Source of the DNA: Gammaproteobacteria bacterium
Lineage (GTDB): Bacteria > Pseudomonadota > Gammaproteobacteria > Steroidobacterales > Steroidobacteraceae
Length of the DNA stretch: 64,000 bases
Direction: 5' to 3'
Assembly (NCBI GenBank): GCA_028293805.1
Contig: JAQGOC010000084.1
Location: 1-64,000, forward strand
Part shown: in pieces, positions 29,478 to 40,388 of the stretch
Layout: every line of letters begins with the position of its first letter
Numbering within the stretch: position 1 is the first letter of the stretch
Translations under genes and position numbers: made by a program
Notes under the pieces: model-generated
Told to the model about the DNA's origin: nothing
Databases searched by the model: none
What the model saw: only the letters and a program-made list of their open reading frames with translations

Positions 29478-30362
29478 TTACTGCCTCGGGTCCGGCGCCG
29501 CCCGCAACTGCTCGTGCACGGGTGAAACGTTCAGGCCCCGAACCACAAAACTCTTCCAACGATCAGGAACCTGCGCCGCGATGCGCTCGGCTTCGATCGC
29601 ACTCGCGCACGCCGCGAAGAGGCAGGAGCCCGTTCCGGTCAGCCGCGCCGGAACAAAACGCCCGAGCCAGTCCAATGCGTCGGCTACGTCCGGGTAGTGC
29701 GCCCGCACGACCGGTTCGCAATCGTTCCGTCCGCCCGAGCCACCCGCCGGCTCAAAAAGGGCGCGTATTGTGATGACGGGGGAATTTCGTGTCAATTCAG
29801 GGCTCTGGAAGACGTCGCGAGTCGACACCGCAACGCCTGGATGGATGACGATATACCAGCGCTCGGGCAGCTCCACCGCCTCCAGCCGTTCCCCCACCCC
29901 TTCCGCCCAGGCGGAAGAACCCCGAATGAAAACAGGGACATCCGCGCCCAGAGGCAAGCCGAGGCGGGCCAGTTCCTCGATTGACAGGCCGCAGCCCCAC
30001 AGGTGATTCAGTGCCAGCAGAGTGGTGGCGGCATCCGAGCTCCCACCTCCCAGACCCCCACCCAGGGGAATGCGTTTCAGGACGCGCAGCGAGGCGCCGG
30101 ACCGGGTACCCGTCGCCGCTTGCAGAGCCTTGGCCGCCCGTACCGTCAGATCCGCGTCCGGATCGACGTCCGGCGGACCGGTCGGGCGCTCAATGCGACC
30201 GCCTTCCAGCACGCGTATCGCAATCGTGTCGCAGAGGTCAATGAGCTGAAACAGCGTCTGCAGCTCGTGATATCCGTCCGCTCGGCGGCCGGTGACATGC
30301 AGGAAAAGATTCAACTTCGCCGGCGCGAGCCAGCGCGTTTCGCCCGGAATCGACTCAGCCAC
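29478..30362 (-). CDS. ispE: 4-diphosphocytidyl-2-C-methyl-D-erythritol kinase
   Basis: APAKLNLFLHVTGRRADGYHELQTLF, IPLGGGLGGGSSDAATTL. Confidence 0.96.
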   Translation of the reverse strand: MAESIPGETRWLAPAKLNLFLHVTGRRADGYHELQTLFQLIDLCDTIAIRVLEGGRIERPTGPPDVDPDADLTVRAAKALQAATGTRSGASLRVLKRIPLGGGLGGGSSDAATTLLALNHLWGCGLSIEELARLGLPLGADVPVFIRGSSAWAEGVGERLEAVELPERWYIVIHPGVAVSTRDVFQSPELTRNSPVITIRALFEPAGGSGGRNDCEPVVRAHYPDVADALDWLGRFVPARLTGTGSCLFAACASAIEAERIAAQVPDRWKSFVVRGLNVSPVHEQLRAAPDPRQ

Positions 30363-30371
30363 CTCGCACCC

Positions 30372-30962
30372 TCACGAATTCCATCCGTCGACGACTAAGC
30401 GAACCCGGACGCCCGCACGCTGCAGGGTCATGCGCGCGGGCAGCCACTCGCTACCGACCGGCATATAGCCGCTGTAATCGATTTGCCAGCCGCTCTGCTG
30501 GAGGCTCTGGAGCCGCTGTTGCTGCTGATCGACTGCTTCCTGCGCCGGCTGCGCGGGATCGGGCACACCCAGGATCCAGTACCGCAGACTGTTCAGCGGC
30601 GGCTCGAACCCGAGCCGCGACCCGAGCTCCGCACGCGCTGCCTCGCTGTCCAGGTGCTCGCCATGTGACGTGACGATGCTGAGAGCGGGGCCATCGGCCG
30701 TGATTTGAACACCGCCCGCGCCAAGAGGCCCTTCCAGCGCCACGTGGGAGCGCGCGCCCTCCTGCGTCCACCGCAATCCCGCATTGAACCCGTCTTTGCC
30801 GGTGGCAACGGCAACTCTGCCCTTGAGCTCGAAGCGCTCACGCGCTTGCAGTTCCGGGCGCCTGACTTCCCACGACTCGCCCGTTGGCGGCGGATGCAGG
30901 GGAACAGTGCGACAGCCGGCGAGCGCGGCCACCGCAACAATCCACAGCAGCCTATTTCGCAT
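30372..30962 (-). CDS. lolB: Outer membrane lipoprotein LolB
   Basis: Lipobox LAGC, LKGRVAV, YWILGVPDP; synteny with ispE. Confidence 0.9.
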   Translation of the reverse strand: MRNRLLWIVAVAALAGCRTVPLHPPPTGESWEVRRPELQARERFELKGRVAVATGKDGFNAGLRWTQEGARSHVALEGPLGAGGVQITADGPALSIVTSHGEHLDSEAARAELGSRLGFEPPLNSLRYWILGVPDPAQPAQEAVDQQQQRLQSLQQSGWQIDYSGYMPVGSEWLPARMTLQRAGVRVRLVVDGWNS

Positions 30963-32832
30963 CGGGCAGGAACCGAGCCAGCGTCGCCTTCAGCTGTTGT
31001 GAGTCCGGTGTGCGAGCCAGGGCGGCGGCCCACACTTTGCGCGCGCGCTGATGCTCACCGCTGACCCAGAGCGCCTCGCCCCAGTGCGCCGCGATCTCAG
31101 AATCGTGACTGATGTAGTACGCGCGCTCGAGTGTTACTACCGCGGTCTTGGAGTCGCCCTGACGGAAGCGCACCCAACCCAGGCTATCGAGCGCGGCAGG
31201 ACTGTCCGGCATCACCACGAGAGCGCGACGGATAAGGGATTCGGCGTGCGGCAGCTCGAGATTGTGATCCGCGAGGGTGTAGCCCAGCGCATTGAGCAGA
31301 GTGGGATCGTCGATCCGCACGGTAAGGAGATGCTCGAGCGCCGTCACGGAGTCATGAACCCGTCCGGCCTGCTCGAGAATGACGGCCCGGTCGTACTCTA
31401 TGGAAGGATGATTCGGATGGCGTTCGAGCGCGGTGTTCAACAGGGCCAGCCCCGTCTCCGCGTCGCCATGGTCCGCCAGCAGATGCGCCTTCGCGAGCGT
31501 CAGCTCGAACTCGCTCTCGGGGTGCTCGGAGGCGTAATCGTCCAGCAGAGTCAAAGCCTCCTTGCGATCGCTACGGGCCAGCAGAAGGGATGCAGCGCGC
31601 GAACGCGCCGGTAGCGCGACCGACGAGTCGTAAAGCCGGCGGTAACCGGCAATCGCGGCATCGGTATCGCCATCGCGTGCGGCGATGTCCGCGAGATACA
31701 GCAACGCTGCCTCGTTCGCCTGTCCGCTCGAAGCGAGCTCGGCAAACCGCTGCTGCGCCTCCTTCATGTCGCCAGCATCGAATGCCAGCAGCGCCAGGCG
31801 CCGGTCAATTTCGCCGGTGGGCGCTTTAGCCGAACGCAGACGCTCCAGTTCCTGGTGCGCGTCCTCAATACGACCCAGCTCAGTAAGCACTTCGGCAAGA
31901 TCGAAGGTGCTATGCGCGGGGTCGTCGTGCATCGCTTCGCGGGCAGTAGAGATGGCCTTCGCAGCATCTCCGCGCACGACATAGGCGCGCGCCAGCACGC
32001 GCTTCGCGGCGAAATCTTTTGGATCGCGCTCCAGTGCCTGCTGCGCGTAGTGCTCGGCGCGTTGAGCATCGAAAGCATCGAGGGCGAGCTCTCCGAGCAG
32101 CGACAGCGCTTCCGGCGCGCTCGACGCCGACTCGAGCGTGCTGCTCATCGCGGCCAACACAGTAGGCGCGTCTGACTGTTCCAGCAGCAGCGCTGTAAGC
32201 GCGGTCAGGCTCGGGTCTGGCCGCCCAGCTTTACGGCCCACGCCTGCTTTGGCACCCGCCCCGGCTCCTTTACCGGCAGCCGCGCCAGCGCCTTTACCGC
32301 CGGCGGATTTCTCGCCGGCGCCCGCCTGTCCGGCCTCATCGGTCGCTCCAGTCTGGTCCCCCTGTCCCCCATCGCCCGCAGCTTTGCCACGTTCCGCCGC
32401 CGGCGGGGCGTGAGAAAAATCGTTGATGGCCGCCCGAGCGTCGGGAATGTGGTAGAGCTTGAGGGCGACCGCGGCGTACAAGGCGTTTGCCTCGCGATCC
32501 ATGGGTGCCAGCGTCCGCCACCGAGTCACGGACCGCCACGCCGCCGGCAAATGCTCGCAGGCAAGCGCCACTTCGCTTGCGCGGCGTGCGAGCGAAGCCG
32601 CACCCACCTCCGCGGCCTTCGCGTAGCTTTCGGAAGCTTCCTTGCAATCGCCACGCTCCAGCGCAATTTCCGCCACGACCGTCAGCGCGGCGGGGTCACC
32701 CTTGGGCGGCGGCGCCTGTTTTGCGGGTCGCACGCTCGAACATCCGGCCGCAAGCGCGACGCAGGCAGATAGGCCCAGCAGCAGGCGCGTAATGGCCCAA
32801 CCTGGGGAAATTCTTCGATTGATGGTGTGCAC
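30952..32832 (-). CDS. Tetratricopeptide repeat lipoprotein
   Basis: Lipobox-like VALAAGCSS; many TPRs ([45 protein letters not shown]). Confidence 0.85.
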   Translation of the reverse strand: MHTINRRISPGWAITRLLLGLSACVALAAGCSSVRPAKQAPPPKGDPAALTVVAEIALERGDCKEASESYAKAAEVGAASLARRASEVALACEHLPAAWRSVTRWRTLAPMDREANALYAAVALKLYHIPDARAAINDFSHAPPAAERGKAAGDGGQGDQTGATDEAGQAGAGEKSAGGKGAGAAAGKGAGAGAKAGVGRKAGRPDPSLTALTALLLEQSDAPTVLAAMSSTLESASSAPEALSLLGELALDAFDAQRAEHYAQQALERDPKDFAAKRVLARAYVVRGDAAKAISTAREAMHDDPAHSTFDLAEVLTELGRIEDAHQELERLRSAKAPTGEIDRRLALLAFDAGDMKEAQQRFAELASSGQANEAALLYLADIAARDGDTDAAIAGYRRLYDSSVALPARSRAASLLLARSDRKEALTLLDDYASEHPESEFELTLAKAHLLADHGDAETGLALLNTALERHPNHPSIEYDRAVILEQAGRVHDSVTALEHLLTVRIDDPTLLNALGYTLADHNLELPHAESLIRRALVVMPDSPAALDSLGWVRFRQGDSKTAVVTLERAYYISHDSEIAAHWGEALWVSGEHQRARKVWAAALARTPDSQQLKATLARFLPDAK

Positions 32833-32949
32833 GTTCGTCACTATAGAGGCTCCTTGGCCGACGCGCATCGCGTGCAGCTCACCGCCCCGCCTTGTCACAA
32901 CCCGCGGCAATCCCCGAGAATGCCGCGCCCTAAGCTTGCCCATCCCCTT

Positions 32950-34029
32950 ATGAAGGAATCCATCCGCCAGCGGCTCGAGAAGATGACCGATCGCTTCGAA
33001 GAGGTCGGCCGCCTGCTCACGAGCACCGAAGTTGCGGGCAACTCGACGCAATTTCGCGACCTGTCCATGGAGTATGCCCGCCTGCAGCCGCTCGCGGAGC
33101 GCTACCGCGGCTACCATAATCTCGAGCGGGACTTGGCCTCTGCCGAGGAAATGCTCGCCGATCCGGACGTGGGCATGCGCTCCCTCGGCGCGGAAGAAGT
33201 GACGCGGGTCAGGGGGGACATAGAGGCCTCCGAAGCCGAACTGCGGCAACTTCTGCTGCCCAAGGACCCTCGCGACGAGAAGAACATTTATCTCGAGGTC
33301 CGCGCCGGCACGGGCGGCGATGAGGCGGCGATCTTCGCCGGCGATCTGTTCCGCATGTACGGACGCTGGGCCGAATCGAAGGGGTTCACTGTCGAGATAT
33401 TGAGCGAGAGCGCCGGCGAGCACGGCGGTTACAAGGAAATCATCAGCCGTATCGAGGGCCGGGGTGTCTTCTCACGCCTCAAGTTCGAATCCGGAGCTCA
33501 TCGCGTGCAACGCGTCCCGGCAACCGAGGCGCAAGGACGCATTCATACCTCTGCGTGTACCGTGGCGATTCTCCCTGAGATCGATGAAGTCGAGACCGTC
33601 GACATCAACCCGGCAGACCTGCGCACCGACACATACCGTTCCTCCGGAGCGGGCGGCCAGCATGTCAACAAGACGGACTCGGCCGTCCGCATCACTCACA
33701 TACCGAGCGGCATCGTGGTCGAATGCCAGGAAGAGCGCTCCCAGCACAAGAACCGCTCCAAGGCGATGTCCCTTCTGAAAGCGCGCCTCCTCGCGTCCGA
33801 GCAGGAAAAGCAGCAGTCCGAGCAGGCGCAGTCGCGCCGGCTGCAGGTCGGTACCGGCGACCGGTCCGAGCGTATCCGTACCTACAACTTTCCGCAGGGC
33901 CGCGTCACCGACCACCGTATCAATCTAACTCTTTACAAGCTCGCGCAGATCATGAACGGACAGCTCGATGAACTGCTCGACGCGCTCCATCAGGAACACC
34001 AGGCCGAGCTGCTCGCTGCGGAAGAATGA
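32950..34029 (+). CDS. prfA: Peptide chain release factor 1
   Basis: [23 protein letters not shown]...[16 protein letters not shown]...[26 protein letters not shown] (GGQ). Confidence 0.97.
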   Translation: MKESIRQRLEKMTDRFEEVGRLLTSTEVAGNSTQFRDLSMEYARLQPLAERYRGYHNLERDLASAEEMLADPDVGMRSLGAEEVTRVRGDIEASEAELRQLLLPKDPRDEKNIYLEVRAGTGGDEAAIFAGDLFRMYGRWAESKGFTVEILSESAGEHGGYKEIISRIEGRGVFSRLKFESGAHRVQRVPATEAQGRIHTSACTVAILPEIDEVETVDINPADLRTDTYRSSGAGGQHVNKTDSAVRITHIPSGIVVECQEERSQHKNRSKAMSLLKARLLASEQEKQQSEQAQSRRLQVGTGDRSERIRTYNFPQGRVTDHRINLTLYKLAQIMNGQLDELLDALHQEHQAELLAAEE

Positions 34030-34048
34030 TGGGGAGGCCTGGCGTTGC

Positions 34049-34795
34049 ATGAACATACCCACGCCGGACCTGGTCGTAGACAGTGTCACCGGCGTTGACG
34101 TTGTCCTGCCGATCGCCGGACCCGGTGCGCGCTCCTACGCGTTCCTCATAGACTGGTTCATCCGCGCGATCCTCTTCGTTGCCTGGTACGTCGTCGCCGC
34201 ACTGATCTACAACCGCCGCTGGAGTCTTACCGCCCCGTTCAACCCGAACGCCTGGTGGTTCGTGTTCGTCGTAACCCCTGCGGCGGCAATTTACTTTCTC
34301 TATCACGCCGTCCTCGAGATCGCGATGCACGGCCGAACACCGGGCAAACGCATCGCGGGCATACACATCATCACCCGGGACGGCGGCTCCCCGAGTGTTG
34401 GCGCCTTGCTCACACGCAACGTCTTTCGACTCGTCGACACTCTTCCCCTTTTCTACGGTGTTGGCCTCGTTGCGACGATGCTGACCCGGGACCATGTTCG
34501 GGTGGGTGATATGGCGGCGGGCACCCTTCTCGCCTACGATCAGCCCGCAGTCACACTTGCGTCCCTCGGAGGCAAGCTAGACGCCTCGACCGCCGAAATC
34601 CTGAGTGAGCTGTTGCAGCGCTGGCCGGCGCTGGACGTCAGAGTGCGACGCGAGCTGGCACTCGGAGTGCTCTCTCGATACCGGAGCGAGGCGCTACCCC
34701 CCGCAACGACCGGGCTCGACGCGGCAACACCTGCGCAGGCGGACGCTTCCTTACGGACGCAGCTAGAGCGGCTCGCGCAAGACGGGGCACCATGA
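34049..34795 (+). CDS. RDD family membrane protein
   Basis: GARSYAFLIDWFIRAILFVAWY, GRTPGKRIAGIHIITRDGG. Confidence 0.9.
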   Translation: MNIPTPDLVVDSVTGVDVVLPIAGPGARSYAFLIDWFIRAILFVAWYVVAALIYNRRWSLTAPFNPNAWWFVFVVTPAAAIYFLYHAVLEIAMHGRTPGKRIAGIHIITRDGGSPSVGALLTRNVFRLVDTLPLFYGVGLVATMLTRDHVRVGDMAAGTLLAYDQPAVTLASLGGKLDASTAEILSELLQRWPALDVRVRRELALGVLSRYRSEALPPATTGLDAATPAQADASLRTQLERLAQDGAP

Positions 34796-35859
34796 ACGAA
34801 TCAACCCGCGATCAGGCGCTCAAGGCCGCCCTTCTGCAACGCTCTGAGCTGTGGAAGGCGGCAGCCGAGCGAGCCCATCGACTCGCCCGTGGACACGCGG
34901 CAGACGTCTCGGACGCGGCGCAGTTGGCGGACGACTACCGCCTACTGGCCCGTGATCTCGCCCGTGTCCGTCGGCTCATGCCAGACACCCGTGCACGTGC
35001 ATTCCTCGAGGCGGCTTATGCCCAGGCACACGCCACTCTTCACCGTGGCGCCTGGCACCCGGGTTACGCCCTTCTCACCTTGTTCCGGGATGAGATTCCC
35101 GCGGTGGTGACCTGGCTCAGACCCCACATCATCTGGGCAACGACGATCTTCGTGTTGACCGTGTTGGCCGGCTACTGGATGGTCCATACGTACCCGGATC
35201 TCATTGGCCTGTTCGCATCCCCGGACCTGATCGCGACGGTCGAACGCGGACAGCTCTGGACGGAAGGCATACTCAACGTGGTGCCCTCATCCGTGCTGTC
35301 TCTGCAGATTCTCACCAATAACGTCGTGGTGAGCCTGTTCGCCTATTGCGCCGGCTTTCTCTTCGGGCTCGGCACCCTCTACATCCTCGGCCTCAACGGC
35401 CTGATGTTAGGTGCGGTGTTCGCATTCACGAGTTTGCACGGCCTGGGCGACGATCTGTTCCGGTTTATCGTGGCGCACGGCTGCGTCGAGCTTTCCGTGA
35501 TGTGCCTCTCCGGCGCCGCGGGTGCGGCGGTCGGCGAGGCGCTCATCCGCCCGACGCACACTAACCGCAGGGAGTCGTTCCGGATCGCGGCCCTGCGCTC
35601 CGGGAAACTGCTGATTGCCTGTGTAGTGCTGCTCACAGGATCGGGAGTCATAGAAGGATACGTCTCGCCCAACCCGCGTTTTCCGCTATGGGCGCGCATC
35701 TTCATCGGAGCGGTTTACTGGCTCTTCATGATCGCGCTGCTGCGCGGTTGGCTGTTTCGCCGTAGCCGGCAAGGCACGCTCCATCCGCTCCCGCCCGCTC
35801 TAGACACGCCGGGAACGGCGGAGCGTCTCGTACTCCGCCAACACGGCTCTTTCGAGTAG
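34792..35859 (+). CDS. Stage II sporulation protein M (SpoIIM) family membrane protein
   Basis: NNVVVSLFAYCAGFLFGLGTLYILGLNGLMLGAVFAF, HGCVELSVMCLSGAAGAAVGEALI. Confidence 0.9.
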   Translation: MNESTRDQALKAALLQRSELWKAAAERAHRLARGHAADVSDAAQLADDYRLLARDLARVRRLMPDTRARAFLEAAYAQAHATLHRGAWHPGYALLTLFRDEIPAVVTWLRPHIIWATTIFVLTVLAGYWMVHTYPDLIGLFASPDLIATVERGQLWTEGILNVVPSSVLSLQILTNNVVVSLFAYCAGFLFGLGTLYILGLNGLMLGAVFAFTSLHGLGDDLFRFIVAHGCVELSVMCLSGAAGAAVGEALIRPTHTNRRESFRIAALRSGKLLIACVVLLTGSGVIEGYVSPNPRFPLWARIFIGAVYWLFMIALLRGWLFRRSRQGTLHPLPPALDTPGTAERLVLRQHGSFE

Positions 35860-37098
35860 CTCTTCGGAGGCTACGATCACTCGGGCACCAAGGCGTCTCA
35901 GAAGCGATCGTTGCAAAGCCGCCCGTGCCTCATGCTCTTGGGCGGCGAGCGCGACCCACGGATCGCTCCACTCGTGCGCCTCACCGCTTGCGAACTTCTC
36001 TATTTCAGGGCTGCGTATGCCCGCTATGACGACGAGATGCGGAGGCGACAGGAGCCGTACGGCGCGCGCCAGCGAATTCGCCCCAGTGGCGTCATCGAGG
36101 TCGGTGAGGAGAACGACGAGGCTGCGGTGCCTGAGCATGCCGCGAATGCGAACAGCGGCCGCGGTCGGATCGGATTCGGCGGATTCCACGGACAACTGCT
36201 CCAGCGCCCGCCTCATACGGGTGACGGCGGTCAGGCCGCGGGCTGGCGCACATGCCACCAGCGGCCGGTCCGAAAACACCATCAGGCCGATGCGGTCGTC
36301 GTTAGGGGTCGCGATTTCGGCGAACCGCGCCGCTACGTTGGCGTAAAGCCCGAACCGGTCGAGGCGTCCAGCCCGCACGCGACTGAAGCGCCCCGCGTCG
36401 ATTGCCACGAGGATGTCGAGATGCTGGTCTTCGCTGAACTCACGCGTGACTAGGCGCCGCATCCGTGCTGTCGCCTTCCAGTCGATTCGCGCCAGAGGAT
36501 CGCCAGGGAGATAGCCGCGCAACTGATGCAACTCCGCCCCTGCGCCCACGATTCGGCGCGGGCGCGCCCCTGCCGGATTGCCTCGCGGCTGACTACCCGG
36601 CGTGCGCAGCGTGTCGGGAGCAACCGAGATCCGGCCCGCGGGGTGAAGGCCCTTTGACCACCACGCAAGGCCCAACGGACCTAACACGCGTGACGGCAGG
36701 GTCGGCCACGATTGAATCCCGAGACGGATCGGCAAGAGCTTAAAGGAGTCGCGACCAACACCGTGAGCGGGCGCGATCACCCGGCGTACGTCCCCGAGCG
36801 GCTCGAACCCTCCCGGCACCACCGGGGCATACTCCACGGAAACGGCGCGGGAATAGTCGTTCCGGAACACGAACGCAGCCGGTTGCTCTCGGCCGAGAAA
36901 GGCGCGCGCCGCAGTCTCGACGCCTGCGGCGATCGTGATCTTAGCGACGATAAAACCCTCGAACGCCAGTCCTGAGAACAACAACGCCGCCGGCAGACGC
37001 CATAGTCCCCCGAAACCCGGCTCGCTCGACCAGATACCGCCGATCGCCAATACAGCGGTCAGCAGGAGCAGAATGTAGGCGCGCTGCGCGAGGTGCAT
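35800..37098 (-). CDS. DUF58 domain-containing protein
   Basis: GAGAELHQLRGYLPGDPLARIDWKATARMRRLVTREFSEDQHLDILVAIDAGR. Confidence 0.92.
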   Translation of the reverse strand: MHLAQRAYILLLLTAVLAIGGIWSSEPGFGGLWRLPAALLFSGLAFEGFIVAKITIAAGVETAARAFLGREQPAAFVFRNDYSRAVSVEYAPVVPGGFEPLGDVRRVIAPAHGVGRDSFKLLPIRLGIQSWPTLPSRVLGPLGLAWWSKGLHPAGRISVAPDTLRTPGSQPRGNPAGARPRRIVGAGAELHQLRGYLPGDPLARIDWKATARMRRLVTREFSEDQHLDILVAIDAGRFSRVRAGRLDRFGLYANVAARFAEIATPNDDRIGLMVFSDRPLVACAPARGLTAVTRMRRALEQLSVESAESDPTAAAVRIRGMLRHRSLVVLLTDLDDATGANSLARAVRLLSPPHLVVIAGIRSPEIEKFASGEAHEWSDPWVALAAQEHEARAALQRSLLRRLGARVIVASEELLERAVLAEYETLRRSRRV

Positions 37099-37102
37099 CT
37101 GC

Positions 37103-38050
37103 TCAACGCGGTACGGGAGTTTCCGCAAGCAGGCTGCGCACGACGTCAACATCAGACGAGCCTTCGAGCGCTGCTTCTGGTGTCAATACGAGGCGGTGAG
37201 CCATGACCCAGATTGCGGCCTCCTTTACATCATCAGGGGTCACGAAGTCCCCGCCGCGCAAACCGGCGGTAATCCGCGCGGCCTTCAACAAAGCCAGCGC
37301 ACCGCGCGTCGACAGCCCGAGCGACAACCGGGAGTGTTCTCGGGAAGCGGCGGCGATATCCAACACATAGGCCAGCAGCCCATCGGCAGCGTGAATGTGC
37401 TCTGCCTCCTCGCGCGCCTGCCCCAACAGCGACCGCTCGAGCACTTGGACTCCGTCCAGGGTGGCTCGTGTTGCCAACATTCCGCCGTAGCGCGTCAGAA
37501 TTTCGGTTTCCGCCTCACGCCGGGGATAGTCCACGTCAATTCTCAGCATGAACCGGTCGAGCTGCGATTCCGGTAACGGATACGTGCCCTCGAACTCGCG
37601 CGGATTCTGAGTCGCCAGCACGAGAAAGTCGGCAGGGAGCGGGAAGGCCGTGCGCTCGACGCTCACCTGCCGCTCCTCCATTGCCTCGAGCAGGGCGGAC
37701 TGCGTCTTGGGTCCCACGCGATTGATCTCGTCAACCAGCACGACATCGGCGAACAACGGGCCGGGCCGGAAGACGAAATCCCGCTGCGACTCGTCGAACA
37801 CATGGGTGCCGATGATGTCGCTCGGCATGAGGTCCGAAGTGCCCTGGATGCGCTTGAACTCGCCTCCCAGCGCGCGCGCGAGCGTCTTCGCGAGCAAGGT
37901 CTTGCCCAGACCCGGTACGCCTTGCACGAGCACATGACCGCCTGCGACGAGCGCTATGACGAGGGCACGGATGGCAGCATCCGCGCCGACCACTACCCGG
38001 CCCAACTCGCGTGCAAGCCGGGCTTCGAGCTGTTGAATGCTTGCGCTCAT
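37103..38050 (-). CDS. MoxR family AAA ATPase
   Basis: GHVLVQGVPGLGKTLLAKTLARALGGEFKRIQGTSDLMPSDIIG, DEINRVGPKTQSALLEAMEERQVS. Confidence 0.95.
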   Translation of the reverse strand: MSASIQQLEARLARELGRVVVGADAAIRALVIALVAGGHVLVQGVPGLGKTLLAKTLARALGGEFKRIQGTSDLMPSDIIGTHVFDESQRDFVFRPGPLFADVVLVDEINRVGPKTQSALLEAMEERQVSVERTAFPLPADFLVLATQNPREFEGTYPLPESQLDRFMLRIDVDYPRREAETEILTRYGGMLATRATLDGVQVLERSLLGQAREEAEHIHAADGLLAYVLDIAAASREHSRLSLGLSTRGALALLKAARITAGLRGGDFVTPDDVKEAAIWVMAHRLVLTPEAALEGSSDVDVVRSLLAETPVPR

Positions 38051-39408
38051 GTGGCTAGCTGCCTGTCGACTCTCAGCAGGAGGTTGTGCAATCGCCCCAA
38101 CGGTACCCAGCGGCCCGCGTGCGCGGCAGCGTACCAGTCCTGGAGCTGGCGCATATCGGCCCGGCAGATTCCAGAGTGGCCCTCCAGAAACTCCCAGGGC
38201 GGACGGCCTTTCTGCCTGCTCGCAGGCAGGCGCTCGCCAATGCGGCGGAAGAAGTGCTCGAACAAGCCGCGCGCCCCGGCAGCGGAATTCAGCACGCGCG
38301 CAAGGTATCCCCCGGTAGCCCGCACGAGATCGGCTTCCCGGGGCACGGGCACTGGAACTTGAGACGCAGGCATCTTCAGCCGCGTGGATCCCAGGACCCA
38401 GCACAGCCACAGGGCGGCAAGGATCCCCACTGTCGCGTATAGCCGCCGATCCCTGTAGAACTTCGCCGGATCGTAGGTCGCGCCGACTCCCTGATGCATG
38501 TCATCCAACAGCACCGAGCCGCCGGATCCCAGGGTCGCCCCAACGATATTGGCCAGCAGCCGCGCATTGTCCGCGAGCCCGAGTGTCCGGTTCGTAAACA
38601 GCGATCCCAAGCCGCTCACGATGATTCGTCCGTAGCCGAGCGGCCGCGTCCATAACACTCCTTCCCCGGTCTCCCGCTCACTCGCGAGCGAAAGAACGAA
38701 TCCGTCGTAGGGAACCTTCACCGTCCAGGCTTGCGACGGGTAGTCCGACAGTGCCACCACCTCGCGCACTCCATCAAAGTACGCGTGCGGACGGTTCGGA
38801 ACGAGCGTGCCGCGTTGAGGCCGTGCAAGAGCTCGGGCGGCTGCCGCCAGCCGTGCGCCAACATCGCCACTGTCGTCCTTGCCTTTCGCTGCCGCGGCGG
38901 ACTGCGCGACGCGCGCACGCCGCGCAGGTTTGAGTGCCTCCCGGGTGCGCTCCTCTCGCGACCTGACCGTTTCGAACTCCAGACCCGTGAGCAGATTCAA
39001 ATCGCCCGATGCAAGCCCGCCGAGCGCGAACGCCCAATCGGGATTGTCTGACAGGGCGGCGAGTACCAGCAGCGTATTGCCCGATCGAACCCAGTTGTCC
39101 AGCGGTCGGAACTCCTCCGTCTTGAAGGCCGTCGTCGCCGGCAATGTCACGATGAGCAGATTGCCGGTGGGCGCCAATCCCGGTCGCCCCACCAGCTTGT
39201 TGAAGCGCTCGCGCCAAGAGGCGGTGCGGATGTGCTCCTCTTGCAGCCATGCCAGCGCGCCGTGATAGCCGTTACCGCGCCGCTCTTCGGATGTGGGCCG
39301 CGGAATGTCGCTGCGCCTGTCGAATTCGCCACCGCCGCGCAGGAACATCGTCAGAAACAGGGCGAGTGCGCCAAGGGCGCAAGCAAGTGTAATGAGCCTT
39401 TCTCTCAT
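38047..39408 (-). CDS. DUF4350 domain-containing protein
   Basis: NGYHGALAWLQEEHIRTASWRERFNKL, VLLDDMHQG; position in MoxR/DUF58 cluster. Confidence 0.8.
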   Translation of the reverse strand: MRERLITLACALGALALFLTMFLRGGGEFDRRSDIPRPTSEERRGNGYHGALAWLQEEHIRTASWRERFNKLVGRPGLAPTGNLLIVTLPATTAFKTEEFRPLDNWVRSGNTLLVLAALSDNPDWAFALGGLASGDLNLLTGLEFETVRSREERTREALKPARRARVAQSAAAAKGKDDSGDVGARLAAAARALARPQRGTLVPNRPHAYFDGVREVVALSDYPSQAWTVKVPYDGFVLSLASERETGEGVLWTRPLGYGRIIVSGLGSLFTNRTLGLADNARLLANIVGATLGSGGSVLLDDMHQGVGATYDPAKFYRDRRLYATVGILAALWLCWVLGSTRLKMPASQVPVPVPREADLVRATGGYLARVLNSAAGARGLFEHFFRRIGERLPASRQKGRPPWEFLEGHSGICRADMRQLQDWYAAAHAGRWVPLGRLHNLLLRVDRQLAT

Positions 39409-40388
39409 ACAGTCCCGGACTGGCGATCTGACGCGTGCACGCCGATCCGTTCGAGCAGCTGGCGTCCGCCCTGGACAGCCACGCCTATGTCGTCAGCCGA
39501 AACCTGCGCGTCCGAGAACCGCACCCGCTCGGAGAGCAACGCGAGCTCCGCAAGCCGATCGCGATCTTTTTCGTCCGTCAACCGTGCGGCTCGCGTCAAC
39601 TCACGGACCGTAAAGCCGCTTGCGGGAGGGAGACAACTCTCCTCGGTCAGCCGGGCGGTGATCAGCTCGAGCAACAAGCGCGGCTTGTGTCGAAATGCGG
39701 CTCTTTCGACGTCGCTCCAGGTCAAGCCCGCGCGCCTGTCTGCGGCACGCACGGGAACCCGGGCCGCTTGCCGCTCACGCTTTGACCCGAATACGCCGCC
39801 GGAGCGCAATTCGTTCACGACGATGAGGCCGGCCAACCCCACGACGAGCGCCAGGGCGGCATAAGACATGAGCTCGATGACCGCTTGGGAAATGCCGCTT
39901 TGCGCAATCAGCCGGGTGAGCCAGCCGTCATCCGCCCTGTGCTCACTGCGGTCGAAAACATCACGGAGCCACTCTTTCGTGCGAGCCCACCAACCACCCC
40001 GCTCGGGACCGCTTTGCCCGAGACCGGCGAGAACGCTGCTTAGCCGTTCGACCCTTGGCGTGCGCCCCATCGTCTGGCTGGCCAGCTCGCGGGCGACCAG
40101 AACGCGCAGCTCGCGCAAGCTGCCGGCGGACAGATCGTTGCCGGGCCGATTCCAATCACGCGGCAACCACGCCGCCCAGCCGCTGTCCTCGAGGCGACGG
40201 ACGAGCTCCGGACAGCGAGCCGCCACCCGCTCGTAGCCGATATCGGCCTCGGCGTTCAGCTTGCGCACGCAGGAATCAATCGCGCCCAGCGCATCCTGCC
40301 CGGCAGCGATCGGTGCGAACGCCAAACCCACCAGGATGAGCAGAGCCGACCCAGCCGAGCCGGTCGGCCGCTGCCCGGTACGGCTCAC
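39405..40388 (-). CDS. DUF4129 domain-containing membrane protein
   Basis: Signal peptide, TM segment ALALVVGLAGLIVVNEL, C-terminal LTWSDVERAAFRHKPRLLLELITARLTEESCLPPASGFTVRELTRAARL. Confidence 0.75.
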   Translation of the reverse strand: MSRTGQRPTGSAGSALLILVGLAFAPIAAGQDALGAIDSCVRKLNAEADIGYERVAARCPELVRRLEDSGWAAWLPRDWNRPGNDLSAGSLRELRVLVARELASQTMGRTPRVERLSSVLAGLGQSGPERGGWWARTKEWLRDVFDRSEHRADDGWLTRLIAQSGISQAVIELMSYAALALVVGLAGLIVVNELRSGGVFGSKRERQAARVPVRAADRRAGLTWSDVERAAFRHKPRLLLELITARLTEESCLPPASGFTVRELTRAARLTDEKDRDRLAELALLSERVRFSDAQVSADDIGVAVQGGRQLLERIGVHASDRQSGTV

